Source: Streptomyces sp. NBC_01237 | Lineage (GTDB): Bacteria; Actinomycetota; Actinomycetes; Streptomycetales; Streptomycetaceae | Assembly (NCBI RefSeq): GCF_035917275.1 | Contig: NZ_CP108508.1 | Location: 3,596,001 to 3,660,000, forward strand | Direction: 5' to 3' | Length of the DNA stretch: 64,000 nucleotides | Shown: positions 23,701-32,883 of the stretch, piece by piece | Position numbering within the stretch: position 1 is the first letter of the stretch | Layout of the letters: each line of letters starts with the position of its first letter | The notes under the pieces: model-generated | Database searches by the model: none | Seen by the model: the letters and a program-made list of their open reading frames with translations, nothing else | What the model was told of the DNA's origin: nothing | Position numbers and translations under genes: made by a program

Positions 23701-24909
23701 ATGAAACACATGCCGTGGTTCCGTTGGGTGCTGGCACTCGGCCTGGTGCTGATCGCGGGATCCGCCGTCCTGTACGCGACCGCGCCGGGCATGCCCGAGC
23801 TCAAACAGATCGACCTGACAGTGCTCGACGAGAAGGCCGACGGGGCGTGCACCGTCCGTTGGACGGATCCTTTCGACCTTCGCGAGCGCGAAGGCCCCTA
23901 TCGGTGCGATGCCGAGCGGGACTCCATCCTGAAGGCACCGAACTACGACGGCGGTTCCGGCCTCGGCTGGGACACCGGATTCGTGGTCGCCCAGGGCCAG
24001 GACACCGGTGACCTGTACTCACTCGACGAGGACATCGAGGCGGATGACCGGATCGAGCTCTCCGACACGCTGGTCGCGTTCGGGTTCCCCCTGACCGTCG
24101 TCGGCGTCGTCGGGGGAAACATCAGTGCACTGGCCCGGGCGAGCGGTGCGAGACCGCAAGCCATTCGCCGGGCGAGGCGGCTGGAGGAGGCTGCCGCACT
24201 GGTGGACCGGGACCACTCGCGGGCCGTGGAGGCGGTGCGGAAGGCATGGGCCCCGGTGCATGAAGAACGGGTGAACGAGGAGTTGAGCCGGATCCCCGCC
24301 TCGCGCCTGACGGATGCGGCCGGAAGCGGGCTTCGGGCCGAGGTGCTGGAGACGGGCGGCATCCGGACCGTGCGGGAGGTGCTCGACTCCGGAGCGTGGG
24401 GGCTGGAGCGGCTTCCCGGCGTGGAACAGCCCACGGCCGTGTGGGCGGTTGCGACCGCGCGGCGGATCGCCGACGACCTGCGTGATGTCGTCGAGGTACG
24501 GATGGACGTGAACCGGCCCGAGCCCCGGTCCACGGCGCTGCTCGTCGCACTGCGGGTGCTGGTGGAGGCCGGACCCCCGGCCCGGAACGCGGCGGAGGCA
24601 GGCAGGGACCTGTCCGTGCGGCTGGACCGGCTGCTGACCGTCGCCGCACCGGCCTCCGGGTGGACGGAGATGCGGCGTGCGGGGCGGGCGGAACGCCGCC
24701 GTGCCCTGGCCGCGGTGGCCGAGCTGCGCCTGCTGCTGGACGACGCCGAACGAAGGGGCAGGGCCGCGCAGTTCGCACAGGCTTCGGTCGATCTGCTGCG
24801 TGGGCCGGACGACGGCCCGGCCGGTCTCTCCGCCTGGGTGGACTTCGAGACCCGGCCCGCGGAGTACTACGGTCTGCTCGCGGACATCGTGGGCCCCGGT
24901 CGCGAGTAG
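23701..24909 (+). CDS. Hypothetical membrane protein with helix-hairpin-helix-like segment
   Basis: 402 residues; family not recognised. A signal-anchor helix (about 7-27), an exposed domain with two cysteines (ACTVRW, YRCDAER), a second membrane helix (about 139-160), then a long cytoplasmic Ala/Arg-rich helical part. Residues about 220-265 (GGIRTVREVLDSGAWGLERL, then PGVEQPTAVWAVATARRI) look like a helix-hairpin-helix unit, which could bind DNA. I see no enzymatic motif. Confidence 0.7.
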   Translation: MKHMPWFRWVLALGLVLIAGSAVLYATAPGMPELKQIDLTVLDEKADGACTVRWTDPFDLREREGPYRCDAERDSILKAPNYDGGSGLGWDTGFVVAQGQDTGDLYSLDEDIEADDRIELSDTLVAFGFPLTVVGVVGGNISALARASGARPQAIRRARRLEEAAALVDRDHSRAVEAVRKAWAPVHEERVNEELSRIPASRLTDAAGSGLRAEVLETGGIRTVREVLDSGAWGLERLPGVEQPTAVWAVATARRIADDLRDVVEVRMDVNRPEPRSTALLVALRVLVEAGPPARNAAEAGRDLSVRLDRLLTVAAPASGWTEMRRAGRAERRRALAAVAELRLLLDDAERRGRAAQFAQASVDLLRGPDDGPAGLSAWVDFETRPAEYYGLLADIVGPGRE

Positions 24910-25010
24910 GCCGATCGCCGGTCCCGCGCGGGCCCGCGAGCATCGTCGCACCCAGTACGGCGACCCCGGCCCTGCGGCGACCTGGTCCTGCCGCGTCCGG
25001 CCGCCCCCCC

Positions 25011-25796
25011 CTACCCCTCCGAGACCGCCTTCCGGAAGCCCGTGTTCACGGCGAGCAGGCCGCCGTCGACGCGCAGGGTCGTGCCCGTGATCCAGGACGT
25101 CTCGTGGGAGGCGAGGAAGGCGACGGCGGACGCGATGTCGTCGGGTTCGCCGATGCGGCCGAGGGGGTAGAGGGCGCTGATCCGGTCCAGGTCGGCGTCG
25201 CGGCCCGCCCAGGCGGCGGTGCGGATCGTGCCGGGGGCGACCAGGTTGACGCGGACGCCTCGCGGGCCCGCGTGGCCCGCCAGGGTGCGGGTCAGGCTGG
25301 CGAGGCCCGCCTTGGCGGCGCTGTAGGCGTGGCCGCCGAAGTCCTGTTCGCCGTTGACCGAGCCGATGTTGACGATCGCGCCCCGGCCCGAGGCCACCAG
25401 GTGCGGCAGGGCGGCGCGGGAGGTGCGGTACGGGCCGGTCAGGGTGATGTCGAGGTCGCGCTGCCAGGCCTCGTCCGTCTCGTCCTCGAAGAGCGCGGTG
25501 TCCGTTCCGGCCGAGTAGGCGTTGTTGACCAGCACGTCCAGGCGGCCGAAGGCGGTGACCGCGTGGGCGACGGCCGCCTCGACCGCCCGGCGGTCGCCCA
25601 CGTCGCAGGCCAGCGACTCGGCGGTGCCGCCCGCCTCGCGTATCTCCGCGGCCGTGTTCCCCGCGCGGGCGGCGTCCAGGTCGGTGACGAGTACGGCCGC
25701 GCCTTCGGCGGCCAGGCGGCGGGCGGTCGCCGCGCCGATGCCCTGGCCGGCGCCGGTGATGAGGACACTGTGACCATCGAAACGTGCAGGAGTCAT
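25011..25796 (-). CDS. Short-chain dehydrogenase/reductase
   Basis: 261 residues, classical SDR: NAD(P)-binding TGAGQGIG near 14-21, NNAYSAG, active-site Ser in NIGSVNG, and YSAAK. Asp in VTDLDAAR after the second strand favours NAD(H). Translationally coupled (ATGA) to the upstream beta-lactamase-fold hydrolase gene, so the two probably act on related compounds. Substrate unknown. Confidence 0.88.
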   Translation of the reverse strand: MTPARFDGHSVLITGAGQGIGAATARRLAAEGAAVLVTDLDAARAGNTAAEIREAGGTAESLACDVGDRRAVEAAVAHAVTAFGRLDVLVNNAYSAGTDTALFEDETDEAWQRDLDITLTGPYRTSRAALPHLVASGRGAIVNIGSVNGEQDFGGHAYSAAKAGLASLTRTLAGHAGPRGVRVNLVAPGTIRTAAWAGRDADLDRISALYPLGRIGEPDDIASAVAFLASHETSWITGTTLRVDGGLLAVNTGFRKAVSEG

Positions 25797-26956
25797 AGGG
25801 CCGACCGTACTGCTCTGACCAGTGCCTGGGCACGGGGGTCGGCGGTGACTCCCTTCTGCAGACCGTTCGTCACATAGCCCAGGGCGATGCCCGATTCGGG
25901 GTCGGCGAATCCCAGCGAGCCGCCCCGCCCGGGGTGTCCGAAGGAGCCGGGGGCCAGCAGCGGGGCGGCCGGGCCGTGCAGCATGTAGCCGAGGCCGAAG
26001 CGGGTGTTCACGACCAGGACCCGGTCCGGTCCCGCCGACTCCTCGGTGCGGGCGAGGGTGAGCGTGGCCGGGGCGAACAGCCGGTGGCCGTCGACCTCGC
26101 CGATCATCGCGGCGTAGCAGCGGGCCAGTGCGCGGGCGGTGGCGATGCCGTTGGAGGCGGGGAGTTCGGCGGCCCGGTAGCCGGGGTCGTTCTCGTCGGG
26201 GAACGGGTCGATGGCCCCGAACGCCCGGCGGGTGAGGGAGTCCGGGTCACGGTAGGCGTCGGCGACGGACCGCTTGGGTCGCACGCGCAGGGTGCCGCCG
26301 TTGACCTCGACGGGCGGGGGTTCGACCGGTCCGATGCGGCCGATGCGGTGGGCCTCGTCGGCCGGGAGCCCGAACCAGAAGTCCAGGCCGAGCGGGCGGG
26401 CGATCTCCTCGGCGATCCAGCGGCCGATGGTCCGGCCGGTGGCCCTGCGCACCAGTTCGCCGATGAGCCAGCTGTAGGTCTGGGCGTGATAGCCGTGGTC
26501 GGTGCCGGGCTCCCACTGCGGGCGCTGGGCGGCGACGGCACGCGGCCCGGACGTCCCGTCGGCGGCCTCCTCGGGGGTCAGCGCGCGGTCCAGGGCGGGC
26601 ACTCCGGCCCGGTGGGCGAGGAGGTCGCGGACGAGGACCCGTTCCTTGCCGTTCGCCTTGAACTCCGGCCAGTACGTGCCGACCGGGGCGTCCAGGTCGA
26701 CCTGCCCGCGCTGGTGGAGCAGCAGCGGTACGGCGGCGGCGATGCCCTTACCGGCCGAGCGGACGACCTGCACGGTGTCGACGGCCCACGGTTCGGTGCC
26801 GTCGACATCCCGCGTACCGGCCCACAGATCGACCACCTTGCGCCCGGCGCGGTACACCGTGACGGCCGCACCGCGCTCTCCGCGCTGTTCGAAGTTACGG
26901 ACGAAAGCGTCCCCAACCGGTTCGAATCCGGGTGCCACCATGCCCCGTACGTCCAC
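25793..26956 (-). CDS. Serine hydrolase, beta-lactamase/EstB family
   Basis: 387 residues. Starts DVRGMVAPGFEPVGDAFVRN after the GTG; S-x-x-K nucleophile motif RSAGKG near 78, tyrosine motif YSW near 160, and late GHPGRGG in place of KTG. No signal peptide, so cytoplasmic esterase is more likely than beta-lactamase. I chose the GTG at 26956 because AGGAG lies 5 nt upstream; ATGs at 26980 and 26995 are alternatives. Followed by the SDR gene with ATGA overlap. Confidence 0.85.
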   Translation of the reverse strand: MDVRGMVAPGFEPVGDAFVRNFEQRGERGAAVTVYRAGRKVVDLWAGTRDVDGTEPWAVDTVQVVRSAGKGIAAAVPLLLHQRGQVDLDAPVGTYWPEFKANGKERVLVRDLLAHRAGVPALDRALTPEEAADGTSGPRAVAAQRPQWEPGTDHGYHAQTYSWLIGELVRRATGRTIGRWIAEEIARPLGLDFWFGLPADEAHRIGRIGPVEPPPVEVNGGTLRVRPKRSVADAYRDPDSLTRRAFGAIDPFPDENDPGYRAAELPASNGIATARALARCYAAMIGEVDGHRLFAPATLTLARTEESAGPDRVLVVNTRFGLGYMLHGPAAPLLAPGSFGHPGRGGSLGFADPESGIALGYVTNGLQKGVTADPRAQALVRAVRSAL

Positions 26957-27022
26957 GCCTGCTCCTGCGCTCCCGCTCATCCCCCCATGGTGCATCGCGC
27001 GGCGGGCCGGACGCGTAGCGGG

Positions 27023-27796
27023 TCAACCCCTGTTCACGGACACGGAACGCGGATCGAACCCGAACGGCAGCTCCAGCCGGTGTGCGCGCATCAGTTGATC
27101 GTCGCAGAGCAGATCCTGCGTACGGTCGTCGGCGGCGATGACGCCCTCGCTGAGGATGACGGCGCGCGGGCAGAGTTCCAGGGCGTACGGCAGGTCGTGG
27201 GTGACCATGAGCACGGTGACGTCCAAGGAGCGCAGGATGTCGGCGAGTTCGCGGCGCGAGGCCGGGTCGAGGTTGGAGGAGGGCTCGTCCAGGACGAGGA
27301 TCTCCGGCCGCATCGCGAGCACGGTGGCCACGGCGACGCGGCGGCGCTGCCCGAAGGACAGGTGGTGCGGCGGGCGGCCCGCGTACTCCTCCATGCCCAC
27401 CTGCCGGAGCGCGAAGCGGACCCGCTCCTCCAGTTCGGGGCCGCGCAGCCCCGCGGCGGCGGGCCCGAAGGCGACGTCCTCGCGGACGGTCGGCATGAAC
27501 AGCTGGTCGTCGGGGTCCTGGAAGACGATGCCGACGCGGCGGCGGATCTCGGCGAGGTTCCGCTTCGCGACGGGGAGTCCGGCGACGTGCACGGTGCCCG
27601 CGCCCGCGTCGAGGATGCCGTTGAGGTGGAGGACGAGGGTGGTCTTGCCCGCTCCGTTGGGGCCGAGGAGCGCGACCCGTTCGCCGCGGGCGACGGTGAG
27701 GTCGACGCCGAAGAGGGCCTGGTGGCCGTCGGGGTAGGCGTAGGCGAGTCCGCTGACTTCGAGGGACGGCGCGGGGGCGGTGGGCGGGCTGCTCAT
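27023..27796 (-). CDS. cbiO: ECF transporter ATPase (CbiO/NikO)
   Basis: 257 residues. Complete ABC ATPase: Walker A GPNGAGKTT near 45, Q-loop FQDPDDQLF typical of the CbiO/EcfA subfamily, signature LSFGQRRRVAVA, Walker B ILVLDEPSS and switch His in MVTHDLP. Couples ATP hydrolysis to divalent metal uptake with the membrane proteins encoded upstream. Joined to cbiQ by ATGA overlap; last gene of the operon. Confidence 0.93.
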   Translation of the reverse strand: MSSPPTAPAPSLEVSGLAYAYPDGHQALFGVDLTVARGERVALLGPNGAGKTTLVLHLNGILDAGAGTVHVAGLPVAKRNLAEIRRRVGIVFQDPDDQLFMPTVREDVAFGPAAAGLRGPELEERVRFALRQVGMEEYAGRPPHHLSFGQRRRVAVATVLAMRPEILVLDEPSSNLDPASRRELADILRSLDVTVLMVTHDLPYALELCPRAVILSEGVIAADDRTQDLLCDDQLMRAHRLELPFGFDPRSVSVNRG

Positions 27797-28554
27797 AGGG
27801 ACCATCCCAGCAGACAGATGACGAGGGCGAACGCGGGCAGCACCGAGGCGTACGCCCACTGGGTCCGGGAGGCCGTCACCTCGTCGATGACCGGCATGGT
27901 GCCGGTGTAGCCGCGGCTGACCATCGCGAGGTGGACGCGCTCGCCGCGCTCGTAGGACCGGATGAACAGGGCGCCCGCGGACTTGGCGAGGACACTCCAA
28001 TGGCGTACGCCGCGTGCTTCGAAGCCCCGTGAGCGGCGGGCGATCGACATGCGCCGCATCTCACCGGTGACGACGTCCCCGTACCGGATCATGAAGGACG
28101 CGATCTGGACCAGCAGCGGAGGCATTCTCAGCAGCTGGAGGCCGAGCAGCAGGGACCGCAGTTCGGTGGTGGAGGCGAGGATCACGGAGGCTGCGACGCC
28201 GAGGGTGCCCTTGGCGAGGACGTTCCAGGCGCCCCAGAGACCGGGGACGCTGACGGAGACACCGAGGACGCCGGTCTGCTCGCCGGGCACCACGAAGGGC
28301 ATGAGCAGCGCGAACGCGACGAACGGCACCTCGATGAGCAGCCGCTTCAGCAGGAAACCGGCGGGGATGCGGGCCACCGCGGCGACGACGGCGAGCAGGG
28401 CCGCGTACAGCGCGAAGGCCCAGACCGCCTCGCGCGGCGTGGAGACGACCACGACGACGAAGCAGAAGACGGCGGCGAGCTTGCAGTGCGGGGGCAGGCC
28501 GTGGACGGGCGAGTGCCCGTGCCGGTAGAGCTTGTGCGCGTGACCGGCGCCCAT
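27793..28554 (-). CDS. cbiQ: ECF transporter transmembrane protein (CbiQ/NikQ)
   Basis: 253 residues with about six hydrophobic helices and the two coupling Ala-Arg-x-Gly-type motifs (RRSRGFEARG and VSRGYTG) through which the scaffold contacts the ATPase. His-rich start MGAGHAHKLYRHGHS may gather metal. ATG at 28554, one base after the stop of cbiM. Confidence 0.9.
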   Translation of the reverse strand: MGAGHAHKLYRHGHSPVHGLPPHCKLAAVFCFVVVVVSTPREAVWAFALYAALLAVVAAVARIPAGFLLKRLLIEVPFVAFALLMPFVVPGEQTGVLGVSVSVPGLWGAWNVLAKGTLGVAASVILASTTELRSLLLGLQLLRMPPLLVQIASFMIRYGDVVTGEMRRMSIARRSRGFEARGVRHWSVLAKSAGALFIRSYERGERVHLAMVSRGYTGTMPVIDEVTASRTQWAYASVLPAFALVICLLGWSL

Positions 28555-28555
28555 G

Positions 28556-29653
28556 TCAGGCGTTCTCCCCGGCGTGGTGGGCGGCGGCGGGGGTGTCGGA
28601 ACCGTGGGTACGGCGACGGCGTACGGCCCAGAAGACGCCGCTGCCGACGACGACCGTGGCACTCACTCCGATCACTCCGGCGAGGCCCCCGGAGATCCGG
28701 GCGTCGGTGACGTCCCTGACGCCGTAGTCGGCGAGCGGGGAGTCCGAGGCTGCGTGCTCCTCGGCCTTCTTGTCGATGCCCTTGTCGGCGGCGACCTTCT
28801 CCAGGCCGTCGGGGCTGGCGGAGGCGTAGAAGGAGACGAAGCCCGCGAGGACGAGGGCGGTGACCAGGCCGGTGGCCCAGACCTTGCGCGTGGACCGGGC
28901 GGCGGCCGGGGTGGCGGCGCCGGAGGGGGACAGGGCTCCGGACGGTGACGGCGCCGCGGACGGGGCGTCGATCAGCTCGCCGTCGACGCGGAGCTTGAGC
29001 GGGGCGGCGAGCCCGCGGGCGGCGTGCACGAGATCGGGGCGTACGGCGATGACGGCGCCCACCGTCAGCGCGGTGATCACGGCCTCACCGATACCGATCA
29101 GCACATGCACCCCGACCATCGCGGTGAGCACCTTGCCGATCGGGATGTCGGTGGTGCCGCCGATCCAGTAGATGAGCGTGAAGGCGCAGGCCGCGGCGGG
29201 TACGGAGACCAGGGCGGCGACGAAGGCGGAGACCGTGGCCGAGCGGCGGGTGCGCGGCAGGATCCCGGTCAGGCCCCGGAACAGGGCGTACGCGACGATC
29301 ACGGTGACCACGCCCATCACCGTGATGTTCACCCCGAGCGCGGTGAGGCCGCCGTCCGCGAAGAGGATGCCCTGCATCAGCAGGACGACGGCGATACAGA
29401 GCACCCCGGTGTACGGCCCGACCAGGATCGCGGCCAGCGCCCCGCCCAGCAGATGGCCGCTGGTACCCGCCGCGACCGGGAAGTTCAGCATCTGCACGGC
29501 GAAGATGAAGGCGGCCACCAGGCCCGCGAGGGGGGCGGTGCGCTCGTCCAGTTCGCGGCGGGCACCTCGGAGGCTGACGGCGACGGCGCCCGCGGCGACG
29601 ACTCCCGCGGCCACGGAGACGGGTGCGTTGATGAATCCGTCGGGTACATGCAT
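28556..29653 (-). CDS. cbiM: Fused CbiM-CbiN-type metal-binding component of ECF transporter (Co/Ni)
   Basis: 365 residues. Starts MHVPDGFI: the N-terminal Met-His and nearby His coordinate Co2+ or Ni2+ in CbiM/NikM. Seven helices follow to about residue 220, then a Ser/Pro linker and a second part with ASPDGLEKVAADKGI (PDGLE domain, the CbiN/NikN equivalent) and a last helix. The M-N fusion gives a complete MNQO importer with the two genes downstream. A Nur-like box upstream argues for nickel rather than cobalt. Confidence 0.9.
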   Translation of the reverse strand: MHVPDGFINAPVSVAAGVVAAGAVAVSLRGARRELDERTAPLAGLVAAFIFAVQMLNFPVAAGTSGHLLGGALAAILVGPYTGVLCIAVVLLMQGILFADGGLTALGVNITVMGVVTVIVAYALFRGLTGILPRTRRSATVSAFVAALVSVPAAACAFTLIYWIGGTTDIPIGKVLTAMVGVHVLIGIGEAVITALTVGAVIAVRPDLVHAARGLAAPLKLRVDGELIDAPSAAPSPSGALSPSGAATPAAARSTRKVWATGLVTALVLAGFVSFYASASPDGLEKVAADKGIDKKAEEHAASDSPLADYGVRDVTDARISGGLAGVIGVSATVVVGSGVFWAVRRRRTHGSDTPAAAHHAGENA

Positions 29654-29726
29654 GAGGTGGCTCCGCTTCCTGCGGTTTCCGCGTTCCTGCGGGCGGGGTC
29701 ATGAACCCGTCAATGATAGGACCCTG

Positions 29727-29743
29727 TTGCGAACACCATGCAA
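29727..29743. promoter_or_regulatory. Nur-like (nickel uptake regulator) operator
   Basis: TTGCGA-ACACC-ATGCAA matches the Nur box pattern tTGCaa-N5-ttGCAA described in S. coelicolor, with four of six bases symmetric per arm. It lies 74 bp upstream of cbiM, overlapping a possible -35 (TTGCAT on the minus strand) for a -10 near TATCAT (29718-29713). No cobalamin riboswitch sequence was seen between 29654 and 29925. Confidence 0.55.
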
Positions 29744-29925
29744 GAGCGAACAGGTCACAACTGCTCACGGTACCCAGGTCCGCGCCTCGCGCACCCGGAT
29801 CCGCGCGCCCACACCGGGGCCCGTACCCACCGCACCCGGGCCCGTCCCTCGCGCACTCGGCGTGCCCCTGGTCCAAAATGTGGGACATTGGAGTGCAAAG
29901 TTCTATAAATAGGAGGAGCCGGCTC

Positions 29926-30282
29926 ATGTCCCCCGTGATTGAAGAACATGCCCGCGCCCGGCTCATCACCGACGGCCCGCTCACCCGCCCCGTCCCCGTC
30001 GCCCTGCGCTACGACGCGGCCGTCGACCCGCGCACCGTCCATGTCACCCTGCCCGGCGGCAGCGACTGGGCGTTCGGCCGCGACCTGCTGGAACGGGGCC
30101 TCCGGTCCCCCGCCGAGCGCGGCGCCGTCCGTGTCTGGCCGTGCGGCCGGGCCCAGCTGATCGTGGAACTGCACTCGGCGGACGGTGTCGAGGTGTTCCA
30201 GTTCGACAACGCGACACTGATCCGCTTCCTCGGCCGGACCCACAGCGAGACCGCGCCCGCACAGCCGGCCACCCGAGGCTGA
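29926..30282 (+). CDS. ssgE: SsgA-like sporulation/cell-division protein (SsgE-like)
   Basis: 118 residues. SALP-family pattern: VPVALRYDAAVDPRTVHVTL, DWAFGRDLLERGL, VRVWPCGR and VELHSADGVEVFQFDNATLI. SALPs steer septum placement and cell-wall remodelling in sporulating actinomycetes. The SsgE assignment rests on neighbourhood: in S. coelicolor ssgE lies close to pmt and the PBP genes, as it would here without the inserted material. AGGAGG precedes the ATG; the AT-rich stretch TTCTATAAAT just upstream probably holds the promoter. Confidence 0.82.
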   Translation: MSPVIEEHARARLITDGPLTRPVPVALRYDAAVDPRTVHVTLPGGSDWAFGRDLLERGLRSPAERGAVRVWPCGRAQLIVELHSADGVEVFQFDNATLIRFLGRTHSETAPAQPATRG

Positions 30283-30310
30283 TACCGGCCGCCACCGGCC
30301 GATTCCCTCC

Positions 30311-30336
30311 GGTATCAGCTGGTACCAGCTGATACC
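30311..30336. repeat. 26-bp perfect palindrome after ssgE
   Basis: The half-site GGTATCAGCTGGT is followed directly by its complement with no spacer. A partial copy (GCTGATACCGGCCGCC against GCTGATACCGACCGCC) begins at 30278 over the ssgE stop codon. Possible operator or RNA stem. Confidence 0.6.
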
Positions 30337-30350
30337 GACCGCCGGACATG

Positions 30351-30387
30351 ACGAAAGCCCCCGTGCCGCTCGCACGGGGGCTTTCGT
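30351..30387. terminator. Bidirectional terminator between ssgE and mmpL
   Basis: 16-bp perfect stem ACGAAAGCCCCCGTGC (30351-30366) with its complement at 30372-30387 around CGCTC. Confidence 0.85.
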
Positions 30388-30525
30388 CTTCGCCCCGGCC
30401 CCCGTCCCCACAGGTAACCGGCGCTTCCGGGGCCGCGCTCCGCTCGGACGCGGACCCGGGGTTCAGGGGATGATCCGGGCCCCGGGTCCGCCTGAGCGGA
30501 CCCGGGACACCGGCTCGGACACCGC

Positions 30526-32763
30526 TCAGACGCGGGTCAGCTCACGCTCACCGTCGCCGTCGCCGCCGGACCCGCCCTGCGAGGACTCCGGAGCGTCGGA
30601 GAGCTGCTTGCGCAGGCCCTCGCCCTCCACGTCCACGTTGGGCAGCGCGCGGTCCAGCCAGCGCGGCAGCCACCAGGCACGCTTGCCGAGCAGCGCCAGC
30701 ACCGCGGGCACGATCGCCATCCGCACCACGAAGGCGTCGAAGAAGACGGCGATGGCGAGCGAGAAGCCGATCATCTTGATCATCTGTTCGCTGGCTCCGA
30801 TGAAGCCGGCGAAGACCGCCATCATGATCACGGCCGCGGCCGTGACCACCCGTGCGCCGTGCTTGAAGCCGGTCACGATGGCCTGGCCGGGGCTCTCCCC
30901 GTGGACGTACGCCTCCCGCATCCGGGTGACGAGGAAGACCTCGTAGTCCATGGCGAGACCGAAGACCACACCGACCATGAAGATCGGCATCATCGACATG
31001 ATCGGGCCGGTCTGCTCGACGCCGAAGAGCGAACCGAGCCAGCCCCACTGGAAGACCGCGACGACCGCGCCGAGTGCCGCGACGACCGAGAGCAGGAAGC
31101 CGAGGGCCGCCTTCAGCGGCACCAGGACCGAGCGGAACACCAGCATCAGGAGCAGGAAGGCCAGACCCACGACGAGCGCCAGGTAGGGCAGCAGCGCGTC
31201 GTTCATCTTCTGCGAGAAGTCGATGTTCATCGCGGTGGCACCGGTGACCAGCACCTCGGCACCGGAGTCGCTCTTGATGTCGGCACCCGCGTCACGGATG
31301 GCGTGGACCACGTTCTCCGTCTCGACGGAGCTGGGCCGGTCCTGTGCGATGACGGTGATGGTCGCGGTGTCGCCCGCCTTGTTGAAGGCGGCCGGGCTGA
31401 CGGCGACGACGTGCGGCATGGACTCGATCTCCTGGGAGACCTGGTTGACCGCGGTCTTGCCGTCCGAGCTGTTCTTCGTGTCGACGACGACCATCAGCGG
31501 CCCGTTGAACCCGGGGCCGAAGCCGTCGGAGAGCGCGTCGTACGCCTGACGCTGCGTGGTGCTCTTCGGCTGGGAGCCGTCGTCCGGCAGGCCCATCTCC
31601 AGCGACGCGGCCGGTACGGCGATGACGCCGAGGCCGATGACACCGGCCAGCAGCACCCACACCGGCCTGCGCAGCACGAACCGCGCCCACCGGGTGCCCA
31701 TGTTCGGCTTGGCATCGGGACGGTTCTCCGCCTCGGCGGCCTTGCGCGCCTTGCGCCCCATGACCCGCTTGCCCGCGAAGCCCAGCATCGCCGGGACCAG
31801 GGTGAGCGCGATGAGGACGGCGATGGCGACCGTACCGGCGGCGGCGAAGCCCATCTTCGACAGCATCGGGATGTTCACGACGGCCAGGCCCACCAGGGCG
31901 ATGACCACGGTCAGGCCCGCGAAGACGACCGCGGAACCGGCCGTGCCGACGGCCCGCCCGGCGGCTTCCTCGCGCTCCCGGCCCTCGGCCAGTTCGGCGC
32001 GGTAGCGGGAGACGATGAAGAGCGCGTAGTCGATGCCGACCGCGAGGCCGATCATCATCGCGAGCGTCGAGGTGGTGGAGCCCAGGTCCAGTACGTTCGC
32101 CAGCGCCGTGATCGTCGAGACCCCGATGCCGACGCCGATGAGCGCGGTGAGCAGCGGCAGCCCGGCGGCGATCAGCGAGCCGAACGTGATGACCAGCACC
32201 ACCGCGGCGATGGCGACCCCGATGATCTCGGTGGCGCCGGTCTCCGGCATCACCTGGAGCGCGTCACCGCCGATCGCCACGGTCATCCCGCTCTTCTCGG
32301 CGGCCGCCCCCGCGTCCTCCAGGGCCTCACGGGTCGGGTCGGTCAGCTCCATCGAGTTGACCTTGTAGGAGACCGAGATGTACGCCGTGGAGCCGTCCTT
32401 GCTGACGGCGTTGGCGGTGTACGGGTCGGCGACCGAGGCGATCTGGTCCGAGCCGGACTTCAGCTCGCCGACGATGTCCTTGACCTCGGCCTTGTTGGCG
32501 GCGTCGGTCACCTTCTGTCCGTCGGGTGCGGTGAAGACGACGCGGGCTGTCGCGCCGTCGGCGCTGCTGCCCGGGAAGCGCTGTTCCAGCAGGTCGAAGG
32601 CCTTCTGGGCCTCCGTACCCGGAATCGAGAAGGAGCTGGAGGTGGCGGTGGAAGCGGAGGCGGCACCGAATCCGGCGAGTGCCAGCAGCGCCACCCAGAC
32701 GAGGGCGACATAGCGGCGGCGCCGGAAGGCGAGCCGTCCGAGCTTGTAGAGGAATGTGGCCAC
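30526..32763 (-). CDS. MMPL/RND-family exporter
   Basis: 745 residues. Two RND halves, each with an N-terminal helix, an extracytoplasmic domain and five more helices. Proton-relay Asp-Tyr pairs are visible in GLAVGIDYALFIVSRYR and VFGLAMDYEVFLVTRMRE. MMPL proteins export lipids or lipophilic compounds. The TetR gene lies 120 bp upstream on the same strand and probably represses this transporter. Ser/Gly/Asp-rich C-terminal tail. Confidence 0.93.
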   Translation of the reverse strand: MATFLYKLGRLAFRRRRYVALVWVALLALAGFGAASASTATSSSFSIPGTEAQKAFDLLEQRFPGSSADGATARVVFTAPDGQKVTDAANKAEVKDIVGELKSGSDQIASVADPYTANAVSKDGSTAYISVSYKVNSMELTDPTREALEDAGAAAEKSGMTVAIGGDALQVMPETGATEIIGVAIAAVVLVITFGSLIAAGLPLLTALIGVGIGVSTITALANVLDLGSTTSTLAMMIGLAVGIDYALFIVSRYRAELAEGREREEAAGRAVGTAGSAVVFAGLTVVIALVGLAVVNIPMLSKMGFAAAGTVAIAVLIALTLVPAMLGFAGKRVMGRKARKAAEAENRPDAKPNMGTRWARFVLRRPVWVLLAGVIGLGVIAVPAASLEMGLPDDGSQPKSTTQRQAYDALSDGFGPGFNGPLMVVVDTKNSSDGKTAVNQVSQEIESMPHVVAVSPAAFNKAGDTATITVIAQDRPSSVETENVVHAIRDAGADIKSDSGAEVLVTGATAMNIDFSQKMNDALLPYLALVVGLAFLLLMLVFRSVLVPLKAALGFLLSVVAALGAVVAVFQWGWLGSLFGVEQTGPIMSMMPIFMVGVVFGLAMDYEVFLVTRMREAYVHGESPGQAIVTGFKHGARVVTAAAVIMMAVFAGFIGASEQMIKMIGFSLAIAVFFDAFVVRMAIVPAVLALLGKRAWWLPRWLDRALPNVDVEGEGLRKQLSDAPESSQGGSGGDGDGERELTRV

Positions 32764-32883
32764 GGGGGCGTACTCCCGGTCAGGTCGTGTGAGTGGAAAT
32801 GGGCGTGAGGAACCAGCCCGACGACGAGAGCGGCGTGTCAGGTGGAGCGTCGGGGAGAGGGCCGTGCGGGCGGGGCGGGGACG

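Noticed and set aside
29654..29925. Cobalamin riboswitch upstream of cbiM
   Set aside because: No B12-box-like GCCACTG or surrounding structure was found; a Nur-like box is present.
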